DNA of 64,000 nucleotides from Planctomycetota bacterium (GTDB lineage: Bacteria > Planctomycetota > B15-G4 > SIAN01), in NCBI GenBank assembly GCA_009691715.1, contig SIAN01000007.1, positions 1 to 64,000 on the forward strand, written 5' to 3'. The first letter of the stretch is position 1. Every line of letters begins with the position of its first letter. The notes below the pieces were generated by a model. The model worked only from the letters and a program-made list of their open reading frames with translations. It did no database searches and was not told the origin of the DNA. Both the position numbers and the translations under genes were made by a program. Positions 1 to 8,783 of the stretch are shown piece by piece.

Positions 1-342
1 CGACCTGCCGCGCCGGCTGCAGATCCCGCCGCCGGCCGTTGCGGCAAGTGCACCAATGTAGTGACAACTTTTGAGCCGAAATCGACGTAAGTCCTTGTCA
101 GGACTCATCTGGCTTTTCTGAACTGCGGAAGTTGGGCTAACTTGCGCGCCGTCGCTGAACCGCCCGGTTTGATCCGAACCCTGCCCGATGCGGATCAAGC
201 GTGATCGCACCATGGAACACGCTCCGGTCGCTTGGCAACGCCACTCGCTCCGTCTCCTGCCGACGCGGACGATCTGGAAGACTTCGGACTGCTTGCGCCG
301 CCTCGACTTTGCTGTGCACCAGGGATTGGGAAGGAGCCTCGC
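1..342. other. Leader region without a recognisable gene
   Basis: I found no open frame here that resembles a protein family. A perfect 6-bp hairpin (AGTCCT at 90-95, AGGACT at 100-105, loop TGTC) is followed by a weakly T-rich stretch. It could be the terminator of a gene outside the window, but it is short. The last part must hold the promoter of the gene starting at 343; I could not pick a convincing -35/-10 pair. Confidence 0.3.
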
Positions 343-3300
343 TTGAGCATCGCGCTGATTCGGCAGTCGCTGGCGCACGTCTTGCGCCCGCTGGCGGGCC
401 TCGTCGTCTTCGTCGTGTTCGCTAGCGGGCTGCGCGCTCAAGCCCGCGTCGGGTCGTTCGTCGACGGCGAGCGTCCCATGTACATCGAATGCAGCCCGTG
501 GGTCGACGGTCAGTCCGTCCACTTCGAATTGCGCAACCTCCCCGCTGGCGCAAAGGGGCCGCTGCTGATCTGGAGCCTCGGCACCGACCTGATCGACCTG
601 ACCGCGCTCGGCATCCCGGGCCATCTTGGTCCCGACCTGACCCAAGGCGGTTTGATCATCATGGATGGGGCCACGTTCACCTACGACGACGTGCTGCCGA
701 CCGGAATCGCCGGGCTTCCGGTCTACATCCAGGCCTCCGTGAGTTTGCCCGGCGACGCCGGACGCCTGAGTTCGATGACCGTCTGCTCTGCGATCAACCC
801 GGGCGACGATCCCGGCACCACGCCGACGATCAAGTTCCCGCTGCCGCTAACGGTCACGGAATGGACGGCGCCCGGACACCCGACGTTGCAGCGCACGCAA
901 GAGGCGATGCGCGTCGGTCTCCCGCTGCCGATCGGCCAGGTGCAGGAAACCGCGGGCGTGCCGCAGCTGACGATCCTCGGCGCCAACGAAGGGCAGTTCT
1001 CGACGCTGGCGAAATGGCCCGACGGCAGCGTGAAGTGGGCGCTCTGCGAGTGGCGCGCCGACCTTGCCGCGGGCGGCTCATCGACCGCGTATTCCGTCGA
1101 CAAGGGCAGCGGCAACTTCGGCGGCACCAGCCTCGCATCCGTGAGTGGCAGCGTCGTCACCGTCGACACCGGCAGCGTGACGGTGAAGTTCGATCCGGCG
1201 TCGAGCAGCCTCTTCGACAGCTACGTGCGCGCCGGACGCGAGGTGTTCGACACCGCGAAGGGCAACTTCCCGCGTTTCTGGGACAGCGCCGACGTCGAAT
1301 GGACGTGGCACGAGGACGCGGTCGCGCTCCGTCGTAACGGTCCGGTCCGCGCCGAGATAGAAGTCAACGGCCGCTTCACCCGCAGCAGCGCGGCGGACGA
1401 CGCCGATCGCGTCTACGCCCGCTTCTACGTCGAACTCTCGAAGGGCTCGGCGGCTGCCAAGGTGACCGCGTCTCTGCGCAACTCGGCGGTCTCGTTCCCG
1501 GAGCACCTCTTCTATCGGGGGTTCACCTGGCGCGGCTACCTGAACGAAGCCGGCGTCCTCGAGGTGCGACTGCCACAGATGTCGATCGACGGGCTCCCGC
1601 CCGGCACTTGGAACGGCACGCTGCCCGCGTCCACCGACACCGCACTGTTCGACCAGGGCTTCGCGAAGCTGAAGAAGGACGATCTCTGCTACGACGCGAA
1701 CTGGTCGACCTACGTCCCCTTGATCGAGCGGTTCGGCGACGACGACTTCGCGGTCGAGGGCGTGCAGGCGCGAGTCGGAGCAACTTACTTCACCGGCGAC
1801 GCGACCACCGGCTACCGCACTGCCCAGCATGTCTTCGCCGCAACGAGCTTCCTCGAACTGAATGCGCCCGGCGGCGGACGCGGCGTGATGGTTGGCCTTC
1901 CGTACGCCCGCTACTACTGGCCGATCAACGTCGTGGCGGAGGGCGACGCGAGGATCGAAGTGGGATTGCTGCCGCACCTCAACCCGGCCAACGCCCACGC
2001 CTACACGCTGACGTACGCCTGCGCCGAGACCCGCTTCTTCTGGGTGATGCCGGAAGCCACGCCTGCGGCCGACCCGATCGCGGACAGCTACTCGCACGAT
2101 GCGCCACTCGGGGCCCGCGCCGAGACCTGGGTCTACAACCAGTCCGACGTCTGGCACTGGAAGCTCATCAGCAAGACCGAACTCGACGAATACACCGCGC
2201 ACTCCGGGATCCGGACGCCGCAACCCGCGGCCTCGGGTGTCATCCGCACGATCTACGAGTACTCGAACACGACTGGCGCTGGCGGCAACAGCTGGGACGA
2301 GACGCGCCGCTTCTATCAGTGGTTGCGCGGCGGCCTCGGCGGAGCGGCGGTCAATTCGTGGATGGAAGCGATCTACAAGGTCGACAAGATGCCCTGGCTG
2401 ATCGACGACAGCTCCATCTCGCAGCGCCTCGGCATCCGCAACAAGACCGCCGCCGTGACCAAGAAGGACGACTACTACAACAACTCGAAGCACACTTACT
2501 GGCAGATCGTCCCGGACTGGGGCTTCGCACGCGGCGAGACCTACCTGCTCGACAGCGGCCGGCACATGAGCGAGACGCTCCTCGATGACACCATCTCAGC
2601 GAACGTGAAGCCGGACGGCAACTTCGTCTGCAGTACGTTTGGGGCGATCGTCAACGTGGCGCTGGCCGTCCTCGACTACTACGACGAACCGGCCCTCGCG
2701 ACCTGGGTGCACGACATCTGCTTCCAGTGGTCGAACGTGGTGTTCCAGGTCGACAACAACTTCGGGGTCAGCACCACCAAGCTCGGCTGGCAGGCGACCG
2801 TCGGGACCGCGCCTGGCACGGCGCTGAATCCCGACGGCTACATGATCTCGTGGGACGCCGGGAAGTCGTCCGACAGGGCGACCTACGGCTACATAACGCA
2901 GGGCTGGACCGACATCCGCAACGGCGCGCAGGCCTACGAGCGTTACGTCCACTACCTGCGCGAGCACGATCCGGCCGATCCGCTGATCAACGACCTGATG
3001 GCCCGCAGCGAGGACTGGTACCACTACGCACACCGCTCGATGCGCGACGACTGGAACCAGCTCACCGGCGACTACTACATCCTCGACGTCTTCCGCGGCG
3101 ACGCCGGTGACCCCGCCGCCGATCCGTTCAGCGAGCCGGGATTCACCATCGGCATCGACGACGGCGCGGGTTACACCTTCCACTCACTCGTCAACCTGAA
3201 GCTCGACAACGCGCTCTCCGAGACCGCGTTCTCCTACGGCGTCGAACTCCACAGCAGCATGGGCAAGAGCACCTTCGACGCGTCGATCAACGACCCGGTG

Positions 3301-3354
3301 TTGAACGAGTTCATCTGGCGCTACCTCGTCCACTACGGGAAGTTGAAGCCGTGA
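343..3354 (+). CDS. Large secreted PcRGLX/YetA-like protein (first tandem paralogue)
   Basis: Predicted secreted protein of about 1003 aa. I chose the TTG at 343 because AAGGAG lies at 331-336 and the product then begins with a signal peptide: a positive N-region, a hydrophobic core (GLVVFVVFASG) and an A-x-A-like cleavage site near LRAQA. Upstream in-frame codons would add a hydrophilic extension. The layout suggests an N-terminal beta domain, a RIFT-barrel-like part (AQFSTL-AKWPDGSVKWAL, then RRNGPVR), a beta sandwich, and a helical C-terminal part rich in Trp/Tyr (SKHTYWQ, FQWSNVVF, AGKSSDRATYGY, YHYAHR). This resembles the PcRGLX/YetA family, whose characterised fungal member is an exo-rhamnogalacturonan lyase. 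Family placement is from recalled motifs; substrate and activity are not shown. A close paralogue follows. Confidence 0.7.
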   Translation: MSIALIRQSLAHVLRPLAGLVVFVVFASGLRAQARVGSFVDGERPMYIECSPWVDGQSVHFELRNLPAGAKGPLLIWSLGTDLIDLTALGIPGHLGPDLTQGGLIIMDGATFTYDDVLPTGIAGLPVYIQASVSLPGDAGRLSSMTVCSAINPGDDPGTTPTIKFPLPLTVTEWTAPGHPTLQRTQEAMRVGLPLPIGQVQETAGVPQLTILGANEGQFSTLAKWPDGSVKWALCEWRADLAAGGSSTAYSVDKGSGNFGGTSLASVSGSVVTVDTGSVTVKFDPASSSLFDSYVRAGREVFDTAKGNFPRFWDSADVEWTWHEDAVALRRNGPVRAEIEVNGRFTRSSAADDADRVYARFYVELSKGSAAAKVTASLRNSAVSFPEHLFYRGFTWRGYLNEAGVLEVRLPQMSIDGLPPGTWNGTLPASTDTALFDQGFAKLKKDDLCYDANWSTYVPLIERFGDDDFAVEGVQARVGATYFTGDATTGYRTAQHVFAATSFLELNAPGGGRGVMVGLPYARYYWPINVVAEGDARIEVGLLPHLNPANAHAYTLTYACAETRFFWVMPEATPAADPIADSYSHDAPLGARAETWVYNQSDVWHWKLISKTELDEYTAHSGIRTPQPAASGVIRTIYEYSNTTGAGGNSWDETRRFYQWLRGGLGGAAVNSWMEAIYKVDKMPWLIDDSSISQRLGIRNKTAAVTKKDDYYNNSKHTYWQIVPDWGFARGETYLLDSGRHMSETLLDDTISANVKPDGNFVCSTFGAIVNVALAVLDYYDEPALATWVHDICFQWSNVVFQVDNNFGVSTTKLGWQATVGTAPGTALNPDGYMISWDAGKSSDRATYGYITQGWTDIRNGAQAYERYVHYLREHDPADPLINDLMARSEDWYHYAHRSMRDDWNQLTGDYYILDVFRGDAGDPAADPFSEPGFTIGIDDGAGYTFHSLVNLKLDNALSETAFSYGVELHSSMGKSTFDASINDPVLNEFIWRYLVHYGKLKP

Positions 3355-3417
3355 TCTTCGTTACGGCGCCGCGCGAAACCTTCCAGCGCTGACGCCGCGA
3401 GCGAACCAAGACCTCGG

Positions 3418-3460
3418 CCGCCCGCCGCCCGGTTCGCCGGTCGGCGGGCGGAACTTTTTT
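3418..3460 (+). terminator. Intrinsic terminator after the first paralogue
   Basis: A perfect 10-bp GC stem (CCGCCCGCCG at 3418-3427 with CGGCGGGCGG at 3442-3451) encloses an inner CCGG-TTCG-CCGG tetraloop hairpin and is followed by AAC and six T residues (3455-3460). This is a strong Rho-independent terminator for the gene ending at 3354, so the second paralogue probably has its own promoter in 3461-3562. Confidence 0.85.
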
Positions 3461-3562
3461 CGGGGTGGAACGGCGTGCGATGTCGCTTCAGAACCGCCTC
3501 TCAGACACCGAATTGTCCAGATGTTGCACGTTGCACCTGGGCACTCGGAGGTCTTTCACGAC

Positions 3563-6538
3563 ATGTCGAAGCACTTCACGGTTCCGGCGCTGGTCGCGGC
3601 GCTCGCTCTCGGGGCGAATGCCCAGTCGACATCGACCTCCTCGATGGGGTCGTTCGTCAGCGGGGAGCGGCCCTACTACCTCGAGCTCGACCAGTTCTCC
3701 GACGGCGCCCCGTTCACCGCCAAGTTCATGAACCTCCCGGAGTACGCGACCGAGCTCACGCTCTACATCTCTCCCACCATCGTCGTGGCCAAGCACCCCG
3801 ACAGCTCGTGCCCCGGCACCTTCGGCATCGAGATCGCGAAGGCGACCGCGATCAAGGTCAGCGGATCGAGCTACAGCGGCACCGTCGATGCCAAGACCTG
3901 GAACGGTCCAGTCTACGTGCAGGGTTACTTCAAGACCGCCGCCGGCGGCCGGCTGACGTCGTTGGTCGAAGTGCATCCGGACGAGGCTTTGACGAGCGAC
4001 CCGGCACCGACCGTCACGCTGCCGATCCCGCTACTGACGCAGGAAGTGCTTCGCGCGGGCAAGAAGGGCTTCGATCGCGCCGCAGCGCCCGTGCGCGTCG
4101 GTGTCCCGTTCCCGAAGGGCCTGGTGTTCGAGAAGAGCGGCGTCCCGCAGCTCACACTCACCGGCGGCCCCAAGGAGGCGCAGTTCTCGACGCTCGCCAA
4201 GTGGAGCGACGGCAGTTGCAAATGGGTCCTCGCCGAATACCGCGCGGATGTGCTGGCCAGCGTCGTGCAGTCGACCGTGAAAGTCGACAAGGGCGTCGGC
4301 AACTTCGGCGGCAGCGACCTCGCCAGCACCAGTGGCACCGTGACGACGATCGACACCGGCTCCGTCAAGCTCACCATCGACTCGACCAAGTCCGACCTGT
4401 TCCAGTCGGTGATTGGCAGCGGTCGCGATCTGATCTCGACTTCGGCCGGCAACAAGCCGCATTACTGGGACGCCGCTGACAAGGAGTGGACCTGGCACAA
4501 GACCGCCGTCCGCACTCGTCGCAACGGTCCCGTGCGCAGCGAGGTCGAGGTCGACGGGATGTTCACCCAGACGACCTCCGCGACCGACGCCAACCGCGTG
4601 CTGGTGCGCGTCTATCTGGAGGCGTTCAAGGGCTCGGCCGACGTGCGCGCGACCGTCTCGTTGCGCGACACCAGCGTCCAGTTCCCGGAGCATCTGCAGT
4701 TCCGCGGCTTCACCTACCGGATGCAACTGAACGAGTCGGGGCCGTTCGACGTGCGCATGCCCAAGCCGGCGCTGCTCGGCGACGCCACGACGCTCCTCTC
4801 CGGTGCGATCGCCAGCGGGCAGGACGCGAGCTTCGTTACCGGATTCGTCAAGCGCAGCGACTACCAACTGCAGACCGATCCGAACTCGATCTCCTACAAG
4901 GGTTTCCTCCTTCGCAACGGCAACGATAACTTCGGCGTGGAGGGCGTCTGCGCCCGGATCGCGAGCACCAACTTCTGCGGCTCATCGTCGACCAACTACT
5001 TCTCGCCGGAAAGCGAGTTCTGCGACCCGTCCTTTGTCGAGGTGAACTCGCAGTCGTCGGGCCGCGGCGTGGTCTTCGGTGTCGAGCACGCCTGCCGCAC
5101 CTGGCCAGTCGGACTCGATGCCGGCGGCGACGGTCGCATCGAGGTCGGCTTGCTGCCGCACAAGCCGGCGAGCGACACCCATCTCTATCCGCTCACCTAC
5201 GCGTCGGCGGAAACGCGCACGTTCTGGATGCGGTTCGAGTCGAGCCGCGCGGCCGACCCGATCGCGGTCGCATCGAGCTTCGACTACCCGGTCGCGGCAC
5301 GCGCCGAGCTGTTCGCCTACAACCAGTCCGAGGTCTGGCCGTGGAAGCTCGTGAGCGAAGCCGACGCGAGGACCTACCAGACCTTCGCCAACATCCGCAC
5401 GACCGGCGCCGACACCTGCAACCCGCAACGCACGAACTACCGCTTCGCCGGCGGCACGGGTGGTGGCAACAACAACTGGGAGGAGACGCGCCGCTTCTAC
5501 CACTGGCTGCGCACCGGCAACGGCGGCAGCTTCCAGCACTCGCTGATGGAGGCCTACTACAAGGCCGACAAGATGGCCTGGAACATCGACGACGGCCGTC
5601 TCAGCGACCGTCAGAAGATTCGCAACTCGAATGCGTCGGTGACGCGCAAGTCAGACATGTACGACGGGAGCAAGCACACCTTCTTCCAGGCAGTACCCGA
5701 CTGGGCCTTCGCTCGCGGCGAGACCCATCTGCTCGACGCCGCGAAGCCGCTGGCCGAGACCATCCTCGACAAGAGCATCTCGCCCAACGTGACTCCGAAC
5801 GGCAACTTCGTGCCGGCCACCTACGGTGCAGTGACGAGCGCCGCCTGCGCCGTGCTGCAACTCGCGCCGAACCCGGAGCTCGAGGACTGGCTGCACACGA
5901 TCATGTTTCAGTGGTCGAACGTCGTCTTCGCCAAAAGCAACGACTTCGGCGTCTCGACCACGACGCTCGGCTGGCAGGCGCCGATCGGCACGCCGGAAGG
6001 CAGCGCGACCAACCCCGACGGCTTCATGATCACGTGGTCGGCCGGCAAGTCGTCGGACAAGGCGGTCTATGGCTACATGTCCCAGCTCTGGACCGACCTG
6101 CGCGGGATGTCGATCGCCTACAACATCTTCTCGCACCATCTGGCCGAGAAGGCGCCTGCCGATCCGCTGCTCGACGACCTGCTCTACCGCTCGCCTGACA
6201 TCTATCACTACGCGCACCGCGGGTTGATGGACGACCACAACCGCAACACCGGCGACTACTACATCACCGACGTGTTCGCGGGCGACGCCGGCAACAGCAA
6301 GCCCAACCCACTGACCGCACCCGGCGCGTTCATCTCCACGCCGAACTCGAGCGGCTACGCGAACCAGTGCATCGTGAACTTCCTCCTCGACTTCCGCCGC
6401 AGCGAGAGCGCCTACAGCTACGGCGTCGAGCTGAACCGCAGCATGTCCGAGAACACCTACCAGCACATGGTGAACGACCCGATCCTGAACGACTTCATCT
6501 GGCGCTACCTGGTGCACTACAAGGTGATCAAGCCCTGA
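3563..6538 (+). CDS. Large secreted PcRGLX/YetA-like protein (second tandem paralogue)
   Basis: Secreted protein of about 991 aa, paralogous to the preceding gene along its whole length. I chose the ATG at 3563 (MSKHFTVPAL) because it gives a compact signal peptide ending at GANAQ; a GGAG lies 12 bases upstream. The ATG at 3521 would add 14 residues before the signal. Blocks shared with the first copy include GSFV-x-GERP near the mature N-terminus, AQFSTLAKW-x-DGS, RRNGPVRSEVEV, FPEHL--RGFT, ETRRFYHWLR, FQWSNVVF, FGVSTTTLGWQA, AGKSSDKAVYGY, TGDYYITDVF and FIWRYLVHY. Divergence is spread throughout, with an extra segment near 4740-5020. Probable role: extracellular polysaccharide binding or cleavage (inference). 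Confidence 0.7.
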   Translation: MSKHFTVPALVAALALGANAQSTSTSSMGSFVSGERPYYLELDQFSDGAPFTAKFMNLPEYATELTLYISPTIVVAKHPDSSCPGTFGIEIAKATAIKVSGSSYSGTVDAKTWNGPVYVQGYFKTAAGGRLTSLVEVHPDEALTSDPAPTVTLPIPLLTQEVLRAGKKGFDRAAAPVRVGVPFPKGLVFEKSGVPQLTLTGGPKEAQFSTLAKWSDGSCKWVLAEYRADVLASVVQSTVKVDKGVGNFGGSDLASTSGTVTTIDTGSVKLTIDSTKSDLFQSVIGSGRDLISTSAGNKPHYWDAADKEWTWHKTAVRTRRNGPVRSEVEVDGMFTQTTSATDANRVLVRVYLEAFKGSADVRATVSLRDTSVQFPEHLQFRGFTYRMQLNESGPFDVRMPKPALLGDATTLLSGAIASGQDASFVTGFVKRSDYQLQTDPNSISYKGFLLRNGNDNFGVEGVCARIASTNFCGSSSTNYFSPESEFCDPSFVEVNSQSSGRGVVFGVEHACRTWPVGLDAGGDGRIEVGLLPHKPASDTHLYPLTYASAETRTFWMRFESSRAADPIAVASSFDYPVAARAELFAYNQSEVWPWKLVSEADARTYQTFANIRTTGADTCNPQRTNYRFAGGTGGGNNNWEETRRFYHWLRTGNGGSFQHSLMEAYYKADKMAWNIDDGRLSDRQKIRNSNASVTRKSDMYDGSKHTFFQAVPDWAFARGETHLLDAAKPLAETILDKSISPNVTPNGNFVPATYGAVTSAACAVLQLAPNPELEDWLHTIMFQWSNVVFAKSNDFGVSTTTLGWQAPIGTPEGSATNPDGFMITWSAGKSSDKAVYGYMSQLWTDLRGMSIAYNIFSHHLAEKAPADPLLDDLLYRSPDIYHYAHRGLMDDHNRNTGDYYITDVFAGDAGNSKPNPLTAPGAFISTPNSSGYANQCIVNFLLDFRRSESAYSYGVELNRSMSENTYQHMVNDPILNDFIWRYLVHYKVIKP

Positions 6539-6588
6539 TCGACGAAAGGCCTGGCCAGCGCGGCTCCCCCCCGCCACGCCTGATCTTC

Positions 6589-6630
6589 GCGTGCCCGCGC
6601 CGCCCCCCCCGGCGCGGGCACGCTCTTTTT
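6589..6630 (+). terminator. Intrinsic terminator after the second paralogue
   Basis: A perfect 13-bp stem (6589-6601 pairing with 6611-6623, core GTGCCCGCGCC/GGCGCGGGCAC), a C-rich 9-base loop, then TCTTTTT (6624-6630). It ends transcription of the gene stopping at 6538 and separates it from the convergent gene whose stop is at 6654. Confidence 0.88.
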
Positions 6631-6653
6631 CACGGCGATGCGGTCTGGCGCGA

Positions 6654-8030
6654 TCAGCCGCCGCGCAGGCGCGCGAGAAGCCGCGACTTGACGCTTCGCA
6701 TCGCAACCTGCTCGCAGGCATCACGACGCGACGACGACAGGAACAGCGGCGCCGTCTCCGGCGTCGCCGGTAGCAGGCCGTGGCTTCCGCGTGCCAGCCC
6801 CGGATCGAGCGAGATCGCCTGCATGCGGTAGCGGAAGCCCAGTTTCTTGCGGAGCAGCGTCGCCGCGAGGCGGAGCTTCAGCGCCGGCACGTCGGGCGCG
6901 AAGAAGAGCTCGCTCGGGTCGTAGCCGGGCTTGCGGTGGATGTCGACGGTGCGCGCGAAGTCGGGCGCGCGCGCGTCGTCGAGCCAGTAGTGGTAGGCGA
7001 AGAAGCGATCGCGCGCGCTCAACGCCACCAACTCACCGGCGCGCTCGTGGTCGAGACCCGCCGCGTGCTTGCCGGCGGCGTCGAGCACGCGCTCCACTCC
7101 GTCGGTCCGCTCGAGCAACGCCTGCACCGCGGCAAGATCGCAAGGTCGCCGGACGTAGACATGCGCGATCTGATGATCGGCGACCGCGAACGCCCGCGAG
7201 CCGCCAGGATCGAGCAGCTCGCCGCACGGCCCATCGCGCACGCTGAGCCAGCCGCCGTCGCGCAACACGCGGTTGATCGCGACGGCGCCGCGGACCTCGT
7301 CGATGCCGTACTCGGAGACCACCACGACCTCGCGGCCGGTCGCGCGCGCGTGGTCGATCAGCTTTCCGGCTTCGATGTCGACCGCGGCGACCGCCGCGGG
7401 AATGCGCGGATCGCGCGGGCCGAAGCGCTGCAGGTCGTAGTCGAGGTGCGGCAGGTAGACCAGCGCGAGGTCGGGCTCGTGTCGCTGCAACACAAAGAGC
7501 GCCGCGTCGGCGATCCAGCGGGTCGATGCAATCGACGCGGTCGGCCCCCAGAATTGGAACAGCGGAAAAGTGCCGAGCTTCGCGGTCAGTTCCTCGCGCA
7601 GCTCCGGCGGATCGGTCTGGCAATCGGGCAGCTTGCGACCGTCAGCGAAGTAATGCGGCCGCGGCGTGATCGCGAAGTTGGCGCCCGAGTGGAAGTTGAA
7701 CCACCAGAACAGGTTCGCGGTCGTGACTGGCGGCGACGCGGTCGCGAGCTCCGCCAGCAGCTTGTCGCCCTGCACGAGGTGGTTGCTTTGCCGCCACAAC
7801 CACACCTCGGCCTGGTCGCGGAAGTACCAGCCGTTGCCGACGATCCCGTGCGTGCGCGGCAGCGCGCCGGTCAGCAACGTCGCCTGCGCGGTGCAGGTCA
7901 CGCCCGGCAGGACGCCATCCATCGGCGCCACGAATCCGTCGCTCGCAAGCGCCTTCAGCCGAGGCGCGTGGCGTAACAGTTCGAGAGTGAGGCCGACGAC
8001 ATCGAGGACGAGGACCTTGCGGGGTGCCAT
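6654..8030 (-). CDS. Alkaline-phosphatase-superfamily enzyme (nucleotide pyrophosphatase/phosphodiesterase type)
   Basis: 458-aa enzyme starting at the ATG at 8030 (MAPRKVLVLDVVG). The N-terminal VLVLDVVG supplies the first metal-binding Asp. The segment GVTCTAQATLLTG carries the likely Thr nucleophile, followed by THGIVGNGWYF as in type I phosphodiesterases/nucleotide pyrophosphatases. Further metal ligands are plausible in YLPHLDYD, VVVSEYGID and the C-terminal TVDIHRKPGYDP. Members hydrolyse phosphodiester or pyrophosphate bonds; the substrate here is unknown. No signal peptide is visible, so it may be cytoplasmic. It is divergent from the sigma factor gene; only about 160 bases separate the starts. 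The open frame extends to 9011 upstream, but that part is antisense to the sigma gene and was not used. Confidence 0.8.
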   Translation of the reverse strand: MAPRKVLVLDVVGLTLELLRHAPRLKALASDGFVAPMDGVLPGVTCTAQATLLTGALPRTHGIVGNGWYFRDQAEVWLWRQSNHLVQGDKLLAELATASPPVTTANLFWWFNFHSGANFAITPRPHYFADGRKLPDCQTDPPELREELTAKLGTFPLFQFWGPTASIASTRWIADAALFVLQRHEPDLALVYLPHLDYDLQRFGPRDPRIPAAVAAVDIEAGKLIDHARATGREVVVVSEYGIDEVRGAVAINRVLRDGGWLSVRDGPCGELLDPGGSRAFAVADHQIAHVYVRRPCDLAAVQALLERTDGVERVLDAAGKHAAGLDHERAGELVALSARDRFFAYHYWLDDARAPDFARTVDIHRKPGYDPSELFFAPDVPALKLRLAATLLRKKLGFRYRMQAISLDPGLARGSHGLLPATPETAPLFLSSSRRDACEQVAMRSVKSRLLARLRGG

Positions 8031-8192
8031 CGCCGCATGATCGCCCGGGCGCGCCGCGGAGGAAGCCCCGGCTTGCGGGATCCCCGATTTGCGGGCATGA
8101 ACATTCGGTCGACGGCTCCGTCGAAGGTGGATCGAGGACGCGCTCCGGGGGATTGCTTGCGACTGCTGCGTTCGATCAAGCCAAGGAGAGCG

Positions 8193-8783
8193 GTGGAAGA
8201 CGACCGCGCGCTGGCAGAGGCCGCGTCGCGAGGCGATCGCGGCGCCTTCGACCGGCTGGTCGATCGCTACCTCGATCGCACGCTGCGGATCTGCGTACGC
8301 ATGCTCGGCAACCTCGACGACGCCGAGGATGCGGTGCAGGAGACCTTCTCCCGCGCGTGGTCGCGACTGGCGAGCTTCGCCGGCCACTCGACGTTCGGCA
8401 CCTGGGTCACCTCGATCGCGTTGCGCCACTGCACCGACGTCGACCGCGCGCGGCGGAGCCGGTTGCGCCACGTCGCCGCGCTCCCGCACGACTTCGAACC
8501 CGACCGCGACGCCGTGAGCCGGACTGCCGCCGCACCGCCGCGCCAGGCCGAGCAACGCGAACTGCTGCGAAACCTCGACGCAGCGCTGGCGCAACTGCCG
8601 CCGCGGCTGCGCACGGCGCTGACGCTGCGCACCATCGAGGGGCTCGAGTACGAAGAGGTCGCCCGGACGATGGGCACGACGATTCGCTCCGCGCGCCTCT
8701 ACGTCTGGGAGGCGCGCCAACGCCTCACCCGCGAGCTCGGCCTCGGCGAAGAGCGCGGCGCACCGGCGGAGGGACCGCGATGA
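8193..8783 (+). CDS. ECF-type RNA polymerase sigma factor
   Basis: Sigma-70 family factor of about 196 aa. Region 2 is clear (FDRLVDRYLDRTLR, then LDDAEDAVQETFSRAW, the core-binding and -10 recognition helices). Region 4 follows a short linker (ALAQLPPRLRTALTLR, then GLEYEEVARTMGTT and SARLYVWEARQRL, a helix-turn-helix). The GTG at 8193 is preferred because AAGGAG lies at 8183-8188 and the product then begins VEDDRALAEAASRGDR, like typical ECF factors. In-frame ATGs at 8037 and 8097 would give 52 or 32 extra basic residues and cannot be excluded. Its stop overlaps the ATG of the next gene (ATGA), a typical sigma/anti-sigma arrangement. Confidence 0.87.
   Translation: MEDDRALAEAASRGDRGAFDRLVDRYLDRTLRICVRMLGNLDDAEDAVQETFSRAWSRLASFAGHSTFGTWVTSIALRHCTDVDRARRSRLRHVAALPHDFEPDRDAVSRTAAAPPRQAEQRELLRNLDAALAQLPPRLRTALTLRTIEGLEYEEVARTMGTTIRSARLYVWEARQRLTRELGLGEERGAPAEGPR

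Noticed and set aside
1078..2565. Long minus-strand open frame of 495 codons
   Set aside because: It is antisense to the first secreted protein, which has a signal peptide and family-like motifs. The antisense product is an Arg/Val-rich sequence without domains, as expected from GC-rich shadow frames.
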